Origin: Candidatus Tepidiaquacellales bacterium OLB5
GTDB lineage: Bacteria > Bacteroidota > Ignavibacteria > Tepidaquicellales > OLB5
Assembly (NCBI GenBank): GCA_001567545.1
Contig: LLZO01000003.1
Location: 1-45,664 of the forward strand
DNA length: 45,664 nucleotides
Direction: 5' to 3'
Shown: positions 17,870 to 27,869 of the stretch, one piece after another
Position numbering within the stretch: position 1 is the first letter of the stretch
Layout: each line of letters opens with the position of its first letter
The notes under the pieces: model-generated
The model's input: only the letters and a program-made list of their open reading frames with translations
The model's database searches: none
What the model was told of the DNA's origin: nothing
Made by a program: the position numbers and the translations under genes

Positions 17870-19663
17870 TTAATTCTTCAGTCCTAACCAGCTGTTATAA
17901 ATTTTATCCTGAAGTTTTGTAGTATTATCCGGACGTTTTAAAGAATAGTTAAATAACTTTATTTCTTCCAGACTAATAATAAAATCACTTATTTTATTAT
18001 TTCTGAAAACAGTAACTTTTACCCTGTCACCGGTTTTCAGTTCTTTTATCCTCTTTTCAGCCTCTTCATAACTTAAACGGTTTCCGTCTAAAGCAATAAT
18101 TTCATCACCTTTTTGCAGCCCGGCTTTAAGTGCTGAGGAATTTTCTATTACATCCTGCACTATAATTTTATCTCCGTTTTTTGAGCAGAATAAACCCACA
18201 ACAGGTGTGATAACCGAATCAGAATGCTCCAGCTCCAGCCCTGCATATGATAGATATTTTTCCCATTCAATTGGTTTTACGCCAAAAACGTAATCTGCAA
18301 AAAACTGTTTAAGGTTTTTACCGGCAAATTTTTCGCAGGCTTTGCGAAAATCATCATTGGTATATCCTTTAACATCCAGCGGGAATTTTTTAAGCATATA
18401 CCTGAAGACATCATCAAGTGAGTATTTATTTTTTGATGAATTCCGTATTTCAAGATCAAGCACAAGACATACATATGAACCTTTTGAATAATAATCTGAT
18501 TCGGAATTATAGGAATTCCCGGAGCGTTTCCAGAACTTAATCCACGCATCAAAGCTTGATTCAGCCACAGGCTGTACAAGATTACCCGGCCTGCGCCTTT
18601 CATCATTCACACCGTTTGTGATTTCTTTATAAAAGCTTTCAACGCTCATTTGTCCTGTTCTAACCAGCATTAAACCGTCATAATAGCTGGTAGCACCTTC
18701 AGCAATCCACAGTTCTGATGTATAGTTTTCCTTTGTCCAGTCATATGGAGTTAATCCCGCCGGTTTAAGCTGTTTTACATTCCAGGTATGGAAAAATTCA
18801 TGGGATATTAACCTTAAAAATGATTCATAACCCTGCGCTGTTTCAAATGCATTGGGTTTTACACCAACTACGGTAGAATTTATGTGTTCAGTTCCCCCGC
18901 CTGATTGCGGAGTACAGTGAACAATAAAAGTATAATGTTTATACGGTACAGTTCCCCAAAAATCAAAATTCTTTTCTATTATAGTTGTAAAGTCTTTTAT
19001 CAGCCTTTCTTTATCATAATTAGCTTCACCAAAAAATGATATTTTATGCCTGTAACCCCTAACATCAAACTCAAAGTCTGTTTGCGTGCCAATTTCCATC
19101 GGGCAGTCTGCAAAATAATCATAATCCGGGGCATAAAATGTGAACGGGTCATTATTAAAATTTTCCATACCCGTTGTTACATGCCATCCGCTGAAAGGTT
19201 CAACCTTTACTGTTAAAGGTTTACTGTAAAACAACGGAACGAACATAAAAACTGCCGTATTATTGATAAAAGCATGCTGTTCATCCAGGGATCTTGTCCG
19301 GGAATTAAGATCATCGGCAAAAACCTTATACTCAACCGTTATTTCATTTGATGGTTTTTCAATAATCCAGGTAAGCTTATCAGTTTTTTGGTAATTCAGT
19401 TTTTTGCTTTTGCTGTTATATGCAGAAAATTCCTGTACACCTCCGGCAAAATCAAATATAAAATACCTTCCGGAGCGCCACGCAGGCATTTTTAATTCTA
19501 TATTTTTTTTATAAGAAGGGATGTTGCTGATCTTAATTTTAACATGCAGCATATGCTTAGCAGGTTCTGGCATTGAAACATAGTATTCAACGGGAATTTG
19601 CCGGGAAAATGTCATTTGTGTAAATAATATAATAGTTAAGAAATACCGGTGCATTAATTTCAA
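17870..19663 (-). CDS. M61-family (glycyl aminopeptidase-like) metallopeptidase with PDZ domain
   Basis: 597 residues, exported by a signal peptide at MKLMHRYFLTIILFTQ. The long beta-rich N-terminal domain typical of M61 (YYVSMPEPAKHMLHVKI) leads to the zinc site ISHEFFHTWNVKQLKP (HExxH at about residue 289) and the third ligand in SELWIAEGATSYYDGL. The C-terminal region, residues about 490-560, is a PDZ domain (IVQDVIENSSALKAGLQKGD). M61 members cleave N-terminal Gly or Ala from peptides. It is probably a periplasmic or outer-membrane peptidase. The substrate is unknown. Single gene, divergent from yggX with about 125 AT-rich bases between. Confidence 0.95.
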   Translation of the reverse strand: MKLMHRYFLTIILFTQMTFSRQIPVEYYVSMPEPAKHMLHVKIKISNIPSYKKNIELKMPAWRSGRYFIFDFAGGVQEFSAYNSKSKKLNYQKTDKLTWIIEKPSNEITVEYKVFADDLNSRTRSLDEQHAFINNTAVFMFVPLFYSKPLTVKVEPFSGWHVTTGMENFNNDPFTFYAPDYDYFADCPMEIGTQTDFEFDVRGYRHKISFFGEANYDKERLIKDFTTIIEKNFDFWGTVPYKHYTFIVHCTPQSGGGTEHINSTVVGVKPNAFETAQGYESFLRLISHEFFHTWNVKQLKPAGLTPYDWTKENYTSELWIAEGATSYYDGLMLVRTGQMSVESFYKEITNGVNDERRRPGNLVQPVAESSFDAWIKFWKRSGNSYNSESDYYSKGSYVCLVLDLEIRNSSKNKYSLDDVFRYMLKKFPLDVKGYTNDDFRKACEKFAGKNLKQFFADYVFGVKPIEWEKYLSYAGLELEHSDSVITPVVGLFCSKNGDKIIVQDVIENSSALKAGLQKGDEIIALDGNRLSYEEAEKRIKELKTGDRVKVTVFRNNKISDFIISLEEIKLFNYSLKRPDNTTKLQDKIYNSWLGLKN

Positions 19664-19787
19664 AAATGATTAAAATTTTTTTAATAATTAATTGTATAAA
19701 TAATACCCTATTAAATTAACTATACAAATAATTTCATATAAAATAACAATAAATATTTTAATATTGAGGCAATTAAAATCAAAAAAT

Positions 19788-20063
19788 ATGAGTGAAAGAT
19801 TAGTGAATTGTGTGAGATTAAAGGCAGAATTACCGGGACTGGACACTCCCCCGCTGCCTAACGAGCTGGGCCAGCGAATTTTCGAAAATGTATCAAAAGA
19901 AGCCTGGGCTGAGTTTCTTGAGCATTTTAAGATGGTAATTAACGAATACAGGCTGGATCTTACCAGTCCAATGGCTGACCAGGTTTTTGAACAAAAGGCG
20001 GAAGAGTTCTTTTTTTCGGATAATTACAGAATGCCTGAAGGCTATGTGCCTGAAAAACCCTGA
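19788..20063 (+). CDS. YggX-type iron/Fe-S protection protein
   Basis: 91 residues from the ATG at 19788. An in-frame TTG at 19764 would add eight residues not found in the family. MSERLVNCVRLKAELPGLD, then ELGQRIFENVSKEAWAEFLE, MVINEYRLDL and MPEGYVPEKP line up along the whole length of YggX, including the conserved early Cys (NCVRL). In enteric bacteria YggX protects Fe-S clusters from oxidative damage and is linked to iron trafficking. In this group the role is by homology only. A single-gene unit followed by an AT-rich spacer. Confidence 0.92.
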   Translation: MSERLVNCVRLKAELPGLDTPPLPNELGQRIFENVSKEAWAEFLEHFKMVINEYRLDLTSPMADQVFEQKAEEFFFSDNYRMPEGYVPEKP

Positions 20064-20168
20064 AAAATCACGTATTATCGTTAGAAATTTGAGTAATTTA
20101 TACTTGTTTTTTGAACATTTATAATTATATTAGGATTAAGTAGGGGATAAAATTAACACAAGAACATC

Positions 20169-21113
20169 ATGAGAAAGAATTTACTGTTTTTCATTTCATT
20201 AATTTCTTTATTCGCCTTAAATATTTTTTCGCAGCCAAGCTCTCCTATACTCGTAGAGCCTCCTAAGGATGTTGACGTTGCGATCACACCAATTATACTG
20301 GAATGGGATGACGTTCCTGATGCAATTTGCTATAAAGTAGAAATTTATACAGATACTACCAGTCCTGATAAGTTTGAAGGAACATGCAATGCTCCTACAT
20401 CACACTTTGAAGTACCTTTGGAAGAAACAGAATTAAACACCAGGTATTTCTGGAGGGTTTTTGCCTGCAGCAACGAAGGCTGGAGCGAACCATCTGCATT
20501 TTTTAATTTCAAGACAAAAGCTGCTGATGTTGGCGGTACTATTGGTAATTTAACCGATGGCGTTATTGATCTTATTGCAGACGAAGAAGTATCATCATCA
20601 CAGGGTAACCAGCTGATATACAGGCTTGACAGGGCTGCATTAAGATACAGCCAGGGATATAAAATAATGGCTATTTTTGAAATGGTGCTCTTTAAGGCAA
20701 GGGTAGCAATATTATGGTATTCATTACAGATTGATGCACCTACAAACAGAGCTTTACAATACAGCGCAGATGGTGTTATTGATCTGATAGCGGATGAATT
20801 AGATGCTCCAAACGGTATTATTCCTTCAGTTAATGATTACCTGATACCTAAAAATTTTGAACTAAGCCAGAATTACCCGAATCCGTTTAATCCAAGCACT
20901 ACCATAGAATATTCTATTCCAAGGGATGCTAATGTAACTTTAAAGATCTTTGATGTGCTGGGTAAAGAGGTTGCTACACTTGAAAACTCGCAAAAATCAG
21001 CCGGTACTTATATATTAAACTGGAATGCATCCAATTACAGCAGCGGTATTTATTTTTACAGGTTAACTGCAGGTGAATTTACCGAAACCAAAAAGATGTT
21101 TCTTGTAAAATAA
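20169..21113 (+). CDS. Secreted fibronectin-III protein with T9SS sorting domain
   Basis: 314 residues. Signal peptide MRKNLLFFISLISLFALNIF, cleaved near SQP. Residues about 25-115 are a fibronectin type III-like domain (PPKDVDVAITPIILEWDDVP … YFWRVFACSNEGWSEPS). The C-terminal 80 residues are the type IX sorting domain: LSQNYPNPFNPSTTIEYSIP, FDVLGKEVATL, SGIYFYRL and KKMFLVK. Between them lies an odd segment of about 90 residues bounded by two near-identical copies of DGVIDLIADE; its inner part is hydrophobic and basic (GYKIMAIFEMVLFKARVAIL). It is a surface or secreted cargo protein whose function is unknown. A strong terminator follows. Confidence 0.9.
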   Translation: MRKNLLFFISLISLFALNIFSQPSSPILVEPPKDVDVAITPIILEWDDVPDAICYKVEIYTDTTSPDKFEGTCNAPTSHFEVPLEETELNTRYFWRVFACSNEGWSEPSAFFNFKTKAADVGGTIGNLTDGVIDLIADEEVSSSQGNQLIYRLDRAALRYSQGYKIMAIFEMVLFKARVAILWYSLQIDAPTNRALQYSADGVIDLIADELDAPNGIIPSVNDYLIPKNFELSQNYPNPFNPSTTIEYSIPRDANVTLKIFDVLGKEVATLENSQKSAGTYILNWNASNYSSGIYFYRLTAGEFTETKKMFLVK

Positions 21114-21143
21114 AAATCACCGGTATCACAGTTTACTTTTATA

Positions 21144-21183
21144 AAGAAGAGTGTTATTTTATGATAACACTCTTCTTTTTTTG
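21144..21183 (+). terminator. Intrinsic terminator after the FN3-T9SS gene
   Basis: AAGAAGAGTGTTAT (21144-21157) and ATAACACTCTTCTT (21164-21177) form a perfect 14-pair stem with a six-base loop, followed by a T tract. It ends the upstream gene and shows that any start codon inside it (21151) is not the start of the next protein. Confidence 0.93.
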
Positions 21184-21243
21184 CCGGTACCGGATATACC
21201 CTGTACGGCAAATATTGCAGCAGTAAAATTAGATCTGTTAAAA

Positions 21244-23371
21244 ATGGATTTAAATAATTTAAATGGCTTTTCTAATTCAACCTCAATAAATTCAGGCTCC
21301 GTAAACCTGCCTAGCTCATTTCATTCTGTTTTACTTGATCTGAAACAAATGGATAAACGGGACCTTCATGCTTTTATGAAGAAAGTTCTGTATACTGTTG
21401 CAAATGCTCTTGATATAGAAAGGGTTTCCATCTGGTTTTTTGATGAAGGACGTACTTCAATCTATTGTGATTATTTATATCTTAAAAAATTCGGAGAGTA
21501 TGTTAATGAAACCACATTGAGCGTTACAGATTTTCCGGAATATTTTAAAGCAATAGAAACCAGCCTTTTTATTGCCGCTGAAGATGCTCGTAATGATAAA
21601 TCAACTAAAGAATTATCTGAAAAATACCTTGAACCGCGAGGAATTCATTCTATGCTGGATATTCCTATATATTATAATAATGAAATTATAGGTATAATTT
21701 GTCACGAAGAGCAGGATAAAATCAGAAAATGGAAGCGTGAAGAAATTGATTTTACAGCTGCAATTTCAACACTTATTTCAACATCGCTTGAAATTGATTT
21801 CAGCAGGAACAAAGAAAAGGATTTCCTGGAAAACAGGCGGTTTCTTTCAACTTTGATAAGCAATTTGCCGGGTTATGTTTACAGGGTAGTAAAAGAAGGC
21901 GATGTATGGTCAATTCAATATATAAGCGATGGTGTCTACGATCTGACCGGCCATAAACCTGATGAACTGGTTAAAAATAAAGTCCTGTATTATGCAATGA
22001 TGGTAAATGAAACTGATAAAGCAGCAGGCAAAGAAATCATCTCAAAGGCCCTGGCAGAAAAAAAACCATACCAGATCAATTACCGTATAAGCACAGCCGG
22101 TGGTAATATTAAATGGGTATGGGAACAGGGACGCGGCGTATATAACGAAAACAATGAATTGATTGCCACTGAAGGTTTTATTACGGATATTACCGATAAA
22201 AAGATCTTTGAAGAGGAAATTTTAAGAAAAAACAATGAACTTTCAGCTCTTTATCATTTCAGCCGAACCCTGAGCAAGCTTAATGAACCGGGTATACTGC
22301 TCGAAGATATTGGCAATATGCTTGTAAAATTCTTTGACAGGGAAAATGTTTATATTGCATTGTATGATGAGAATAATTCATTAATTACTTACCCGTACTT
22401 TTACCAGAACCGGAAACTGGAAAATATTTCACCAAGGCCTTTCGGAACAGATTTCACTGAATTTATAATAAAGTCCAGAAAAAGTTTAATAATAAATGAA
22501 AACCTGAAAGAATCTCTTAAAGGGCTTGATATTAATATACTTGATTTTGAGGCAAAGTCACTTATTGCAGCTCCAATTATCACTGGCGATAAAGTATTAG
22601 GCGTTATAGTAATACAGGATTACAGGGAAGAAAATTCGTTTACTGCAGGACAGCTTGATTTTTTTAACAACAGTAAGCGCTCAGGCAGCGATAGCATTAG
22701 AAAATGCGTTTTTATATGAAGAAGTTACACGCTCTTTAAAGGAAAAAGAAATGCTGCTTCAGGAAGTACACCACAGGGTAAAAAATAACCTGCAGGTCAT
22801 TTCCAGCCTTATCAAGCTGCAGACAAGATATATAAATGAAGAGAGAATGCTGGAAATTCTTAAAGAAACAGGAAGCAGAATTCAGTCAATGGCAATTGTG
22901 CATACTAAAATTTACAATTCCAAAGATTATGAATTTATAAATTTCGGTGAATATACCAAAAACCTTATAGAAAACTTCCAGGGAAATTACAGCTACAGGC
23001 TGAGAAAAGTACAGTTTATAATTAATATTGATTCCATTAAACTGAATATAGATACGGCTATACCATGCGGTTTGATCCTTAATGAGCTTCTTTCAAATGC
23101 AGTAAAATATGCTTTCAGTGAAAACACTGAAGGTGTCATCGAAATTTCTCTGAAAAATACTGAAGCAAGAAAATTTACGCTTAATGTTAAAGATAACGGA
23201 ACTGGTACAGATGATACCGGTAAAATTACCAAATCAGATTCACTTGGCATGCAGCTGGTTAAATTGCTTACCAAACAGCTGAACGGAGAGCTTAATGTTT
23301 ATTCAGAGCCCGGAAAAGGTGTTGAATTTAAAATAGATTTTGAAGAAGCAGTATATAAATCCAGAAAATGA
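21244..23371 (+). CDS. GAF-PAS-GAF sensor histidine kinase (HisKA_2), one-base frameshift
   Basis: Cytoplasmic sensor kinase of 708 residues after correction. Order: a GAF domain ([20 protein letters not shown], then [20 protein letters not shown]), a PAS domain ([20 protein letters not shown] … [10 protein letters not shown]), a second GAF ([11 protein letters not shown] … [17 protein letters not shown]), then a HisKA_2 phosphoacceptor helix ([20 protein letters not shown]) and an ATPase domain ([21 protein letters not shown]). The raw frame stops at 22719; removing one T from the seven-T run at 22659-22665 fuses it to [20 protein letters not shown]. The ATG at 21244 is chosen because the frame further upstream lies in a terminator. 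No response regulator is adjacent. Confidence 0.9.
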
Positions 23372-23372
23372 A

Positions 23373-23792
23373 CTATTCACCAATAATTTTCACCAGAACT
23401 CTTTTATTCCTTTTACCGTCAAATTCCCCGTAAAAGACCTGTTCCCAGGGACCAAAATCAAGCTTGCCTCCAGTAACAGCAGCTACCACTTCCCTGCCCA
23501 TTACCGAGCGTTTTAAGTGCGCATCAGCATTATCTTCACCTGTATTATTATGGTCATATTGGGAATAAGGTTTTTCAGGAGCAAGTTTTTCAAGCCATTT
23601 TTCAAAATCCCTGTGCAGCCCGCGTTCATCATCGTTGATAAAAACACTTGCGGTAATATGCATGGCATTACATAATAATATACCTTCTTTAATACCGCTT
23701 TCCTTTAAACATTTTTCTATATCCGGCGTAATATTTATATATGCCCTGCGGGAAGGAAGATTAAACCAAAGCTCTTTTCGGTATGATTTCAT
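23373..23792 (-). CDS. YjbQ/UPF0047 family protein
   Basis: 139 residues. [40 protein letters not shown] with its conserved histidine, then [20 protein letters not shown] (the H-x(n)-E-D-N-A-D-A-H metal-binding signature), and [18 protein letters not shown]. Members from this family can replace ThiE weakly and are often labelled secondary thiamine-phosphate synthases. The genuine cellular role is unsettled. In this organism a full thi operon lies 16 kb away, so a thiamine role would be secondary. It lies tail to tail with the histidine kinase, one base apart, so no shared transcription. Confidence 0.93.
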   Translation of the reverse strand: MKSYRKELWFNLPSRRAYINITPDIEKCLKESGIKEGILLCNAMHITASVFINDDERGLHRDFEKWLEKLAPEKPYSQYDHNNTGEDNADAHLKRSVMGREVVAAVTGGKLDFGPWEQVFYGEFDGKRNKRVLVKIIGE

Positions 23793-23914
23793 ATTTTTTT
23801 CATTATTTAGTCAAAATTTAACTAAATTTTCCCAAATATTAAAACGCTAATTTTTTCTGCATTTAAACAGAATTTCAGGTGATGTATTTTTGTAAAGAAA
23901 TAATTCATTCATCC

Positions 23915-25138
23915 ATGAAGAAAAACTTAGTTGTACTAGGCAGCGGATTCGGAGCTTTCAGCGTTTTAAAAGAAACAGATACAAACCTTTATAATGTAAA
24001 AATAATCAGTCCAAGAAATCATTTCCTGTTTACCTGTTTACTTCCAAGCACTACAGTTGGAACTATTGAGTTCAGAAGTATAATTGAACCTATCAGGAAC
24101 ATAAAAGATGCAGAATACATTCAGGCTTACTGCACAGGTATAAGCGAAAATAATAATTTAATTTACTGCAAAGATACCGATACAAAGAAAGAATTTGAGA
24201 TAAAGTATGACATACTGGTAATTTCTGTGGGAGAAATTACAAATTCATACAATATAGAAGGGGTAAACAAATACGCATATTTTCTGAGAGAAGTTGCTGA
24301 TGCCAGGAGAATCAGGATAAAAGTAATTGATTGTTTTGAAAATGCTTCATTGCCGGGCTTAAGTGAAGAGGAAAAGAAAAATTTCCTGAGATTTTTTGTT
24401 TGCGGCGGGGGCCCGACGGGTGTTGAATTTGCAGCTGAGCTGCATGACTTTATTGAAGAAGATGTAAGGAAAAAATACCGAGGATTTGAAAAACTTATCG
24501 AAATTATTCTTATTGAAGCCGGCGATAAGCTCCTGAATTCTTTTGATGCAAAATTAAGCGAATACACGCTAAAAATTTTCAAAAGGCAGAAAATCAACGT
24601 TAAAACAAATTCTTATATAACCAGGGTAACTGAAAATGAAATATTTGTAAATGACGGAAGCATTTATAATTACGGATTATTGGTTTGGGCAGCAGGCAAT
24701 ACTGCAACAGAGCTTATCAGGAACTCTACACTTCCGAAAAATAGCCGGAATAAGCTTATCATTGACCATTACCTGAAGGTCAACGGTTCCGCAAATGTAT
24801 ATGCATTAGGTGACTGCACTGAAATACCTGATGAACCTTTTCCGGTAACTGCACAAACAGCTCAAAGGCAGGGTAAATATCTTGGCAAGGCATTGAATAA
24901 AATTGCAAAAGGAAAAGAAATCAAACCATTTAAATATAAAGATCTGGGAATGCTTGCATATATCGGCAGCCATAAAGCGCTGGCTAATACCAACCAGTAC
25001 AAAGGGAGCGGGTTTGCTACATGGATATTCTGGCGGAGTGTTTATATAACAAAGCTTGTAAGCTTAAAGAATAAAATACTTGTGCTGTTCGACTGGTTCA
25101 AAACATTCGTTTTCGGAAGGGATGTAAGTAATTTTTAA
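23915..25138 (+). CDS. Type II NADH:quinone oxidoreductase-like flavoprotein (NDH-2)
   Basis: 407 residues from the ATG at 23915; the frame is open 12 codons upstream, but MKKNLVVLGSGFGAFSVLKE is the natural N-terminus with the FAD-binding GxGxxG. A second nucleotide-binding motif FFVCGGGPTGVEFAAEL binds NAD(P)H. FAD contact YALGDCTEIPDEPFPVTAQT follows, and the C-terminal AYIGSHKAL … FWRSVYITKLVSLKNKI is the membrane-anchoring amphipathic region of NDH-2. It transfers electrons from NADH to quinone without proton pumping. This implies a respiratory chain. It converges on rmuC, overlapping by four bases. Confidence 0.9.
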   Translation: MKKNLVVLGSGFGAFSVLKETDTNLYNVKIISPRNHFLFTCLLPSTTVGTIEFRSIIEPIRNIKDAEYIQAYCTGISENNNLIYCKDTDTKKEFEIKYDILVISVGEITNSYNIEGVNKYAYFLREVADARRIRIKVIDCFENASLPGLSEEEKKNFLRFFVCGGGPTGVEFAAELHDFIEEDVRKKYRGFEKLIEIILIEAGDKLLNSFDAKLSEYTLKIFKRQKINVKTNSYITRVTENEIFVNDGSIYNYGLLVWAAGNTATELIRNSTLPKNSRNKLIIDHYLKVNGSANVYALGDCTEIPDEPFPVTAQTAQRQGKYLGKALNKIAKGKEIKPFKYKDLGMLAYIGSHKALANTNQYKGSGFATWIFWRSVYITKLVSLKNKILVLFDWFKTFVFGRDVSNF

Positions 25139-26463
25139 TTGATCAATTTCATATTTTCATTTTCATCTTCATCTTCATTTGCAGCCCTGTCAATTATTCT
25201 TTGATCGATTGCTTTTGATGCTTTTGCACCCATCAATTTCAGATTTTCAGCACGGCTGATAATATTTCCCCTGCCTTCGGAAAGCTTTTTCATAGCACCT
25301 TCATAGCTTTCATTGGCTTTTTTCATTCTGGTACCTACTTCAATAAGGTCATCTACAAAACCTGATAATTTATCATAAAGTTCACCGCCTTTTTTGGCGA
25401 TTTCAAGCGCATTCCTGTTCTGTTTTTCCTGTTTCCAGATACTTGAAATAGTCCTTAAAGTAGCAAGTAATGTTGAAGGACTTACAATTACTATGTTCTT
25501 TTCGAATGCATCGTAAAACAGAGCCGGATCATTCTGCACCGCAAGCGCAAAAGCAGGTTCGATAGGAATGAACATTAAAACAAAATCCAGGCTGTTCAAA
25601 CCGTAAAGGTTCTGGTATTCTTTCGGGCTTAACCCTTTAATATGCCTTCTGATCGAATGAATGTGTTCACTGGCTGATTTTTCTTTTAATCCGTTTTCTT
25701 CAGCTGAACAATATGATTCATAGGCAGTCAGGGATACTTTAGAGTCAATTATCATGCTTTTATTATCAGGCAAATTAATAATTACATCTGGCCTTAAGTT
25801 TGAACCGTCATCTGACCTTATAGTTGACTGGATGACGAACTCCCTGCCTTTTTCCAGGCCGGATTTTTCAAGTATGCTTTCCAGTATAAATTCACCCCAG
25901 TTACCCTGTGTTTTAGTATCTCCTTTTAATGCCCGGGTAAGATTGTTGGCTTCTTCTGACATTTGTTTATTGAGCTCATGCAGGTATTTAAGCTGTTCCG
26001 CCAGGGCAGAGCGTTCTTTGGTTTCAGAAATATATACTTCATTTACCTTCTTCTCAAATTCAGAGATCCTTTCTTTTAATGGGGTTAAAATAATATCCAG
26101 GTTTTCCTTATTCTGATCAGTAAACTTCCTGCTTTTTTCTTCCAGTATTTTAGAAGCAAGGTTTTCGAATTCTTTTGTAAATTTTGACTGAAGTTCTTCT
26201 ATTTCGTTTTTCTGTTCAGCCAGCTTATTTTCCAGATTTCTGTAATCAGCTTTGGATGATGCAAGTTCATTCCCAAGCTCAATAACTTTTGCGCGTTCTG
26301 TTTCAGTTTCCCTTGCAGATTCACTTATAATCCTGTCCTTATCTATTAAAGCTTTCTCTTTTTCTTCAAGCTTTGACTCAAGGGCAGACTGCCTGCTTTT
26401 GGATATAAAATATCCAATCAATACTCCTAAAAACGCGCCTGCTATCAAAAATACTATATCCAT
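25135..26463 (-). CDS. rmuC: DNA recombination protein RmuC
   Basis: 442 residues. An N-terminal membrane helix (DIVFLIAGAFLGVLIGYFIS) is followed by a long coiled coil (about residues 25-150, rich in Glu/Lys heptads) and then the nuclease-like RmuC core: KGDTKTQGNWGEFILESILE, VIINLPDNKSMIIDSKVSLT, LDFVLMFIPIEPAFALAV and IVSPSTLLATLRTISSIWKQ. RmuC limits inversions at short inverted repeats; its core has a PD-(D/E)xK-like fold. The C-terminus is acidic (NEDEDENEN). Its ATG overlaps the stop of the upstream TPR gene (TAATG), so the two are an operon. Confidence 0.95.
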   Translation of the reverse strand: MDIVFLIAGAFLGVLIGYFISKSRQSALESKLEEKEKALIDKDRIISESARETETERAKVIELGNELASSKADYRNLENKLAEQKNEIEELQSKFTKEFENLASKILEEKSRKFTDQNKENLDIILTPLKERISEFEKKVNEVYISETKERSALAEQLKYLHELNKQMSEEANNLTRALKGDTKTQGNWGEFILESILEKSGLEKGREFVIQSTIRSDDGSNLRPDVIINLPDNKSMIIDSKVSLTAYESYCSAEENGLKEKSASEHIHSIRRHIKGLSPKEYQNLYGLNSLDFVLMFIPIEPAFALAVQNDPALFYDAFEKNIVIVSPSTLLATLRTISSIWKQEKQNRNALEIAKKGGELYDKLSGFVDDLIEVGTRMKKANESYEGAMKKLSEGRGNIISRAENLKLMGAKASKAIDQRIIDRAANEDEDENENMKLIN

Positions 26464-27299
26464 TACCTGTTATTTTTTTTATTCCTTGCTTCTTCAAGGT
26501 ATTTTTCGACTGATGATTTTAAATTCGGGTCTAAATTCAGGCCTTTTTCCATATTAATAATTGCCAGGTCAAACTCACCTTTGTACAGGTATGCTATACC
26601 TATCCGGCAATGTGCTTCAGCAGAAAACGGGTCAAGCTCAAGTGCTTTTTTAAAGTCACTTATGGCTTCATCAAACATGTTCATTTCCCTGTAAACTGCC
26701 CCCCTGGCATTATAAACATCCACCCTGTTGGGACCCAGCTCAACAGCTTTGTTCATATCGCTTAATGCGCCTGCTGTATCGCCGGTGAACAGCCTCATAG
26801 AGCCCCTGTTCTTGTATGAATCAGTATTACCCGGGTCAATATCAATTGCTTTATTAAGGTAAGCTAAGGCTTCTGTAACTTTTCCTTCACCGTAATATAT
26901 AACTGCTATCGAATTCATAGTAACAACATCTGCGGGATTTAACTTCAGCGCTTTATTGTAATTTATCAATGCTTCATCGCCGTTTTGAAGATATACATAA
27001 GCAGTACCAAGACCGCTGTAAGCTTTATAGTTTTCAGGGTTAAGTTCACAGGCTTTCTTAAAGTCATTCAGCGCATCTTTGGGCTTTTTAAGAAAAATAT
27101 ATGCATTACCGCGGGCAATATATCCTTTTGAGCTGTCAGGGTTATACTCAATATACTTTGAAAAGCTGAAAAATGCATCGGCAAACCTGCCCTGCTGAAA
27201 ATATTCCTCCCCGGTCTTAAAAAGAATTTCGGATTCCTGCGCATATACCACAGAAACAGTGAACAATAATAACAAATAATATTTTACAATGTGTATCAT
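26463..27299 (-). CDS. Exported TPR-repeat protein
   Basis: 278 residues, signal peptide MIHIVKYYLLLLFTVSVVYA, cleaved near AQ. The mature protein is a string of about seven tetratricopeptide repeats of 34 residues (for example AYSGLGTAYVYLQNGDEALI, NYNKALKLNP and CRIGIAYLYKGEFDLAIINM, EKGLNLDP). It forms a right-handed superhelix for protein binding, probably in the periplasm. Partner unknown. It is co-transcribed with rmuC through an overlapping stop/start, and yqeY is 15 bases upstream on the same strand, though the three do not have an obvious common process. Confidence 0.92.
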   Translation of the reverse strand: MIHIVKYYLLLLFTVSVVYAQESEILFKTGEEYFQQGRFADAFFSFSKYIEYNPDSSKGYIARGNAYIFLKKPKDALNDFKKACELNPENYKAYSGLGTAYVYLQNGDEALINYNKALKLNPADVVTMNSIAVIYYGEGKVTEALAYLNKAIDIDPGNTDSYKNRGSMRLFTGDTAGALSDMNKAVELGPNRVDVYNARGAVYREMNMFDEAISDFKKALELDPFSAEAHCRIGIAYLYKGEFDLAIINMEKGLNLDPNLKSSVEKYLEEARNKKNNR

Positions 27300-27313
27300 T
27301 AAATGATATTAAA

Positions 27314-27727
27314 TTATGCTGTTTTGGATTTAACCAGCTCACTTACGGTTCTGCCGTCATACAATCCGTTATATTTTACTTTAAAATACGGCATAATTTC
27401 TTTCATGGTTTTTCCTTCGGCAACCAGGCCTGAAACTATTTTTTCAATTTCTTCTTTAGAAAGCTGCGCTGGTAGGTATGCTTCCAGTATCTTCTTTTCT
27501 TCTGTTAGTTTTCCCCGTGCCTCTTCAGTTATATCAAAGGATAGTGTTTCATCGGCATTTTTAATGAATTTACGTATAATTTTAAATTCATCATCTTCCG
27601 TCATTTCCTTTCCGCTTTTTGATTGGGTGAAAATTTCAGCGTAAAGTGTAGATAAAAGGTTAGACTTCACTGTTTCTTTGGCAATTTTTGCCTGCTGCAT
27701 ATCCTTGCGTATTTTATCAATTAACAT
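27314..27727 (-). CDS. GatB/YqeY domain protein
   Basis: 137 residues from the ATG at 27727, the second of two close starts (the first is 27739). MLIDKIRKDMQQAKIAKETV, then NLLSTLYAEIFTQSKSG, EKKILEAYLPAQLSKEEIEK and YDGRTVSELVKSK follow the family along its length. The fold equals the C-terminal tRNA-binding tail of the amidotransferase subunit GatB, but the free-standing protein has no proven reaction. Cytoplasmic. It is first of a three-gene minus-strand run with the TPR gene and rmuC. Confidence 0.93.
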   Translation of the reverse strand: MLIDKIRKDMQQAKIAKETVKSNLLSTLYAEIFTQSKSGKEMTEDDEFKIIRKFIKNADETLSFDITEEARGKLTEEKKILEAYLPAQLSKEEIEKIVSGLVAEGKTMKEIMPYFKVKYNGLYDGRTVSELVKSKTA

Positions 27728-27869
27728 AGTAAATAACAAAATTATTTAATTTTGAACGAAATTATGTAAATTTTTGATAATTTGAACTGAAAATATTTGT
27801 ATATAAAGTATTAAAAGAACAATTCGGGGGAAAGTGTATTATATTTGTAGTACGAAAGGAGTGTTAATT

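Noticed and set aside
21151-21243. Upstream extension of the histidine kinase frame
   Set aside because: The first possible start lies inside a perfect terminator stem, and the added residues do not belong to the GAF domain.
27838-27847. TATATTTG resembling a Bacteroidota -7 promoter box before the VIT-VWA gene
   Set aside because: No TTTG-type -33 element is found 19-21 bases upstream, so I do not list it as a promoter.
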